From Cristatella mucedo (Eukaryota; Bryozoa; Phylactolaemata; Cristatellidae), in contig WPIO01000461.1 of NCBI GenBank assembly GCA_009760855.2, positions 1-41,868 on the forward strand: a stretch of DNA of 41,868 bases, written 5' to 3'. The notes below the pieces were generated by a model. The model did not search any database, had not been told where the DNA came from, and saw nothing but the letters and a program-made list of their open reading frames with translations. Every line of letters starts with the position of its first letter. Within the stretch, counting starts at the first letter, position 1. Shown here in pieces: positions 40,502-41,868 of this stretch. The translations under genes were made by a program, and so were the position numbers.

Positions 40502-41868
40502 CTAAAACGCTTCCAACCTACAAATAACGACCCTGAATAATACTGTGGAAGCGATGCTGCATACAAGTTCCAATGCTCCATTTTTCTAGCATAATTTTAA
40601 TCGCTTTTCACAGGACATGTACAGCTTCTCTTAGGACGCTTTGGAAATTTGTCATTATCAAATTCAGAGCTTGCAGTCTTAATACCAAAGAAATAGGCCG
40701 AGATGAAAAGCATCTGCAGCCGACAAAGAATAGGATAGCCGGAATTTAGAGCCTTCGCTGTTGACGGCTTTTTGTAAAGCAGGCAACATTGACACACCAA
40801 TTAATTTATGACATTTGATAGGCATGCTGGGTTATAGCTCCTACGAGGATGCTTCGGGACATTCATCTCTGCAGCGCAGCAAGAACAAAAAATACAGTTC
40901 TAATGGAAAAAAGCACAACATGCCGTTACGATTCATTACATAATCATAGGCACTAAAAAACAACTCAAAATGATGTCAACGTGTAGTACTTGCCAATACA
41001 CTGAAGAAGATTTCGTTAACAAGCTTATTAGGGGAATTCATGAGGGATTCATGAATGTTACTAAAACAGCATAAAGATGATATGCTTAGCATCCATTTTC
41101 TTTAGTATCTCTTTTGCTTTGAAGTTAGACAAACACAATGCTGGTCGACCCCTCGTGGAGGCAACCCTGTTACGAGCTGCAGGTGTTGCAAGTTGTGAGA
41201 TTGGCGGGTGTTCTCTACAATGTCCAGATCAGCTGAGTCCGACGTCCTTAGGGCATTCAGGATCGATAGTCAGTAGAGCATGTTGCAGCAAAGGACAGGA
41301 GGCGATCAGATGAGTCTGAGGCACCATGAACAGCAACTGAACGTGCCTCGCTCTGCGCGTAGCAGAGACTTGTTCTTAGATTGGCTTAGAACAAGAAAAG
41401 GTGAGCAAGGACTAGGATATATAAAAATAATAACAAACAATATAATGTATTAGCATTTCAGAGACGGCAGTACCTTCTAGGCACGCCCCACGTTGCTTCA
41501 ACAGAAGCAGGTCAAAGGGTAAGTGGCTTCGTCCCGGAGAGGACGACACACAGCATAGCCGTTGCCACGAGCAACCAAGCGCCAAATCTAACAGTCCCAG
41601 CACACAATCACTTAACTCCTGCTTGTATTTGCTTCATTTTGCTTCCTCCTCCTTCTCGGCGTCAAGCCTTAGCCCTAAACTAGCAGGTGAGAACCAAAGT
41701 GGGCACGACCGTTGACAGCATGAGGTACAATACAATTACAATGACGAGTACAGTTCATCTTAATAATGGTCCGGAGTGTGAGCTTGGCCTTCACAGTATC
41801 TATACCGTGTAGATGCGCTTCGCTTCACGAGCCCAGTTAACTACGAACCTATGCCGACGGAGGTCATA
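40502..41868. other. Upstream side of the MBD gene; no exon confidently placed
   Basis: Minus-strand candidates such as KTASSEFDNDKFPKRPKRSC (about 40683-40610), which could splice in phase 0 via CCT|GTGAAAAG, are possible upstream exons but lack family support. A plus-strand 78-codon frame (41077-41313) starts with a signal-peptide-like hydrophobic run (MICLASIFFSISFAL). A minus-strand open stretch 41603-41476 ends at a possible donor GAAG|GTACTG. None can be named. Confidence 0.25.

Noticed and set aside
41077-41313. A plus-strand 78-codon frame with a signal-peptide-like start
   Set aside because: No recognisable domain, promoter or splice context; hydrophobic N-termini occur by chance in AT-rich DNA.

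Overview
The window looks like genomic DNA from a metazoan, most likely a marine invertebrate such as a sponge (inferred). The supporting signs are spliced genes with GT..AG introns, a RING/B-box (TRIM) gene, a methyl-CpG-binding-domain gene, long (TA)n and (GA)n microsatellites, and many dead non-LTR retrotransposons with APE-type endonuclease and reverse transcriptase. There is no operon structure, rRNA or CRISPR. Most of the sequence is transposon debris.

Host genes, all on the minus strand. (1) A TRIM-type gene can be assembled from three phase-compatible exons: RING + two B-boxes (16013-15080), a coiled coil (11161-11018) and a beta-propeller-like C-terminal exon ending in a stop (4117-3123). 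Its two introns (about 3.9 and 6.9 kb) are packed with LINE and SINE copies. (2) An MBD-domain gene has three core exons whose MBD reads across two splice junctions (40501-40427, a 28-bp micro-exon at 39146-39119, and 39018-38822), plus a probable last exon at 36310-36221. Its first exon(s) were not found. (3) One further candidate exon (33849-33517) is unassigned.

Mobile elements. I use four provisional family names. LINE A is CR1/L2/Rex1-like; its 3' end is a nested hairpin followed by (ATT)n. The best copies are 16116-18901 (-) and 24981-27372 (+), with about a dozen truncated or relic copies. LINE B is a second CR1-like family with an (ACATT)n tail; the best copy is 13016-14040 (-). SINE C and SINE D have tRNA-like A/B boxes, and SINE D ends in a hairpin resembling that of LINE A. 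Several insertions are nested and keep 5-bp target-site duplications, so relative ages can be read directly.

Layout. 0-3 kb: relic LINEs and SINEs. 3-16 kb: the TRIM gene with TE-filled introns. 16-19 kb: the long minus-strand LINE A copy. 19.6-22.7 kb: (TA)n and (GA)n arrays, and a possible gag-like reading frame carrying eight exact 18-bp repeats. 23-30 kb: the plus-strand LINE A copy, inverted LINE B pairs and LINE tails. 31-39 kb: a diverged duplicated segment, one copy split by a LINE A insertion, and a relic LINE split by another. 36-40.5 kb: the MBD gene. The last 1.3 kb holds nothing I can name.

Limits: splice calls are by eye. Family assignments rest on motif reading, not database searches. 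Repeat boundaries are good to roughly +/-10-30 bp unless a target-site duplication fixes them.
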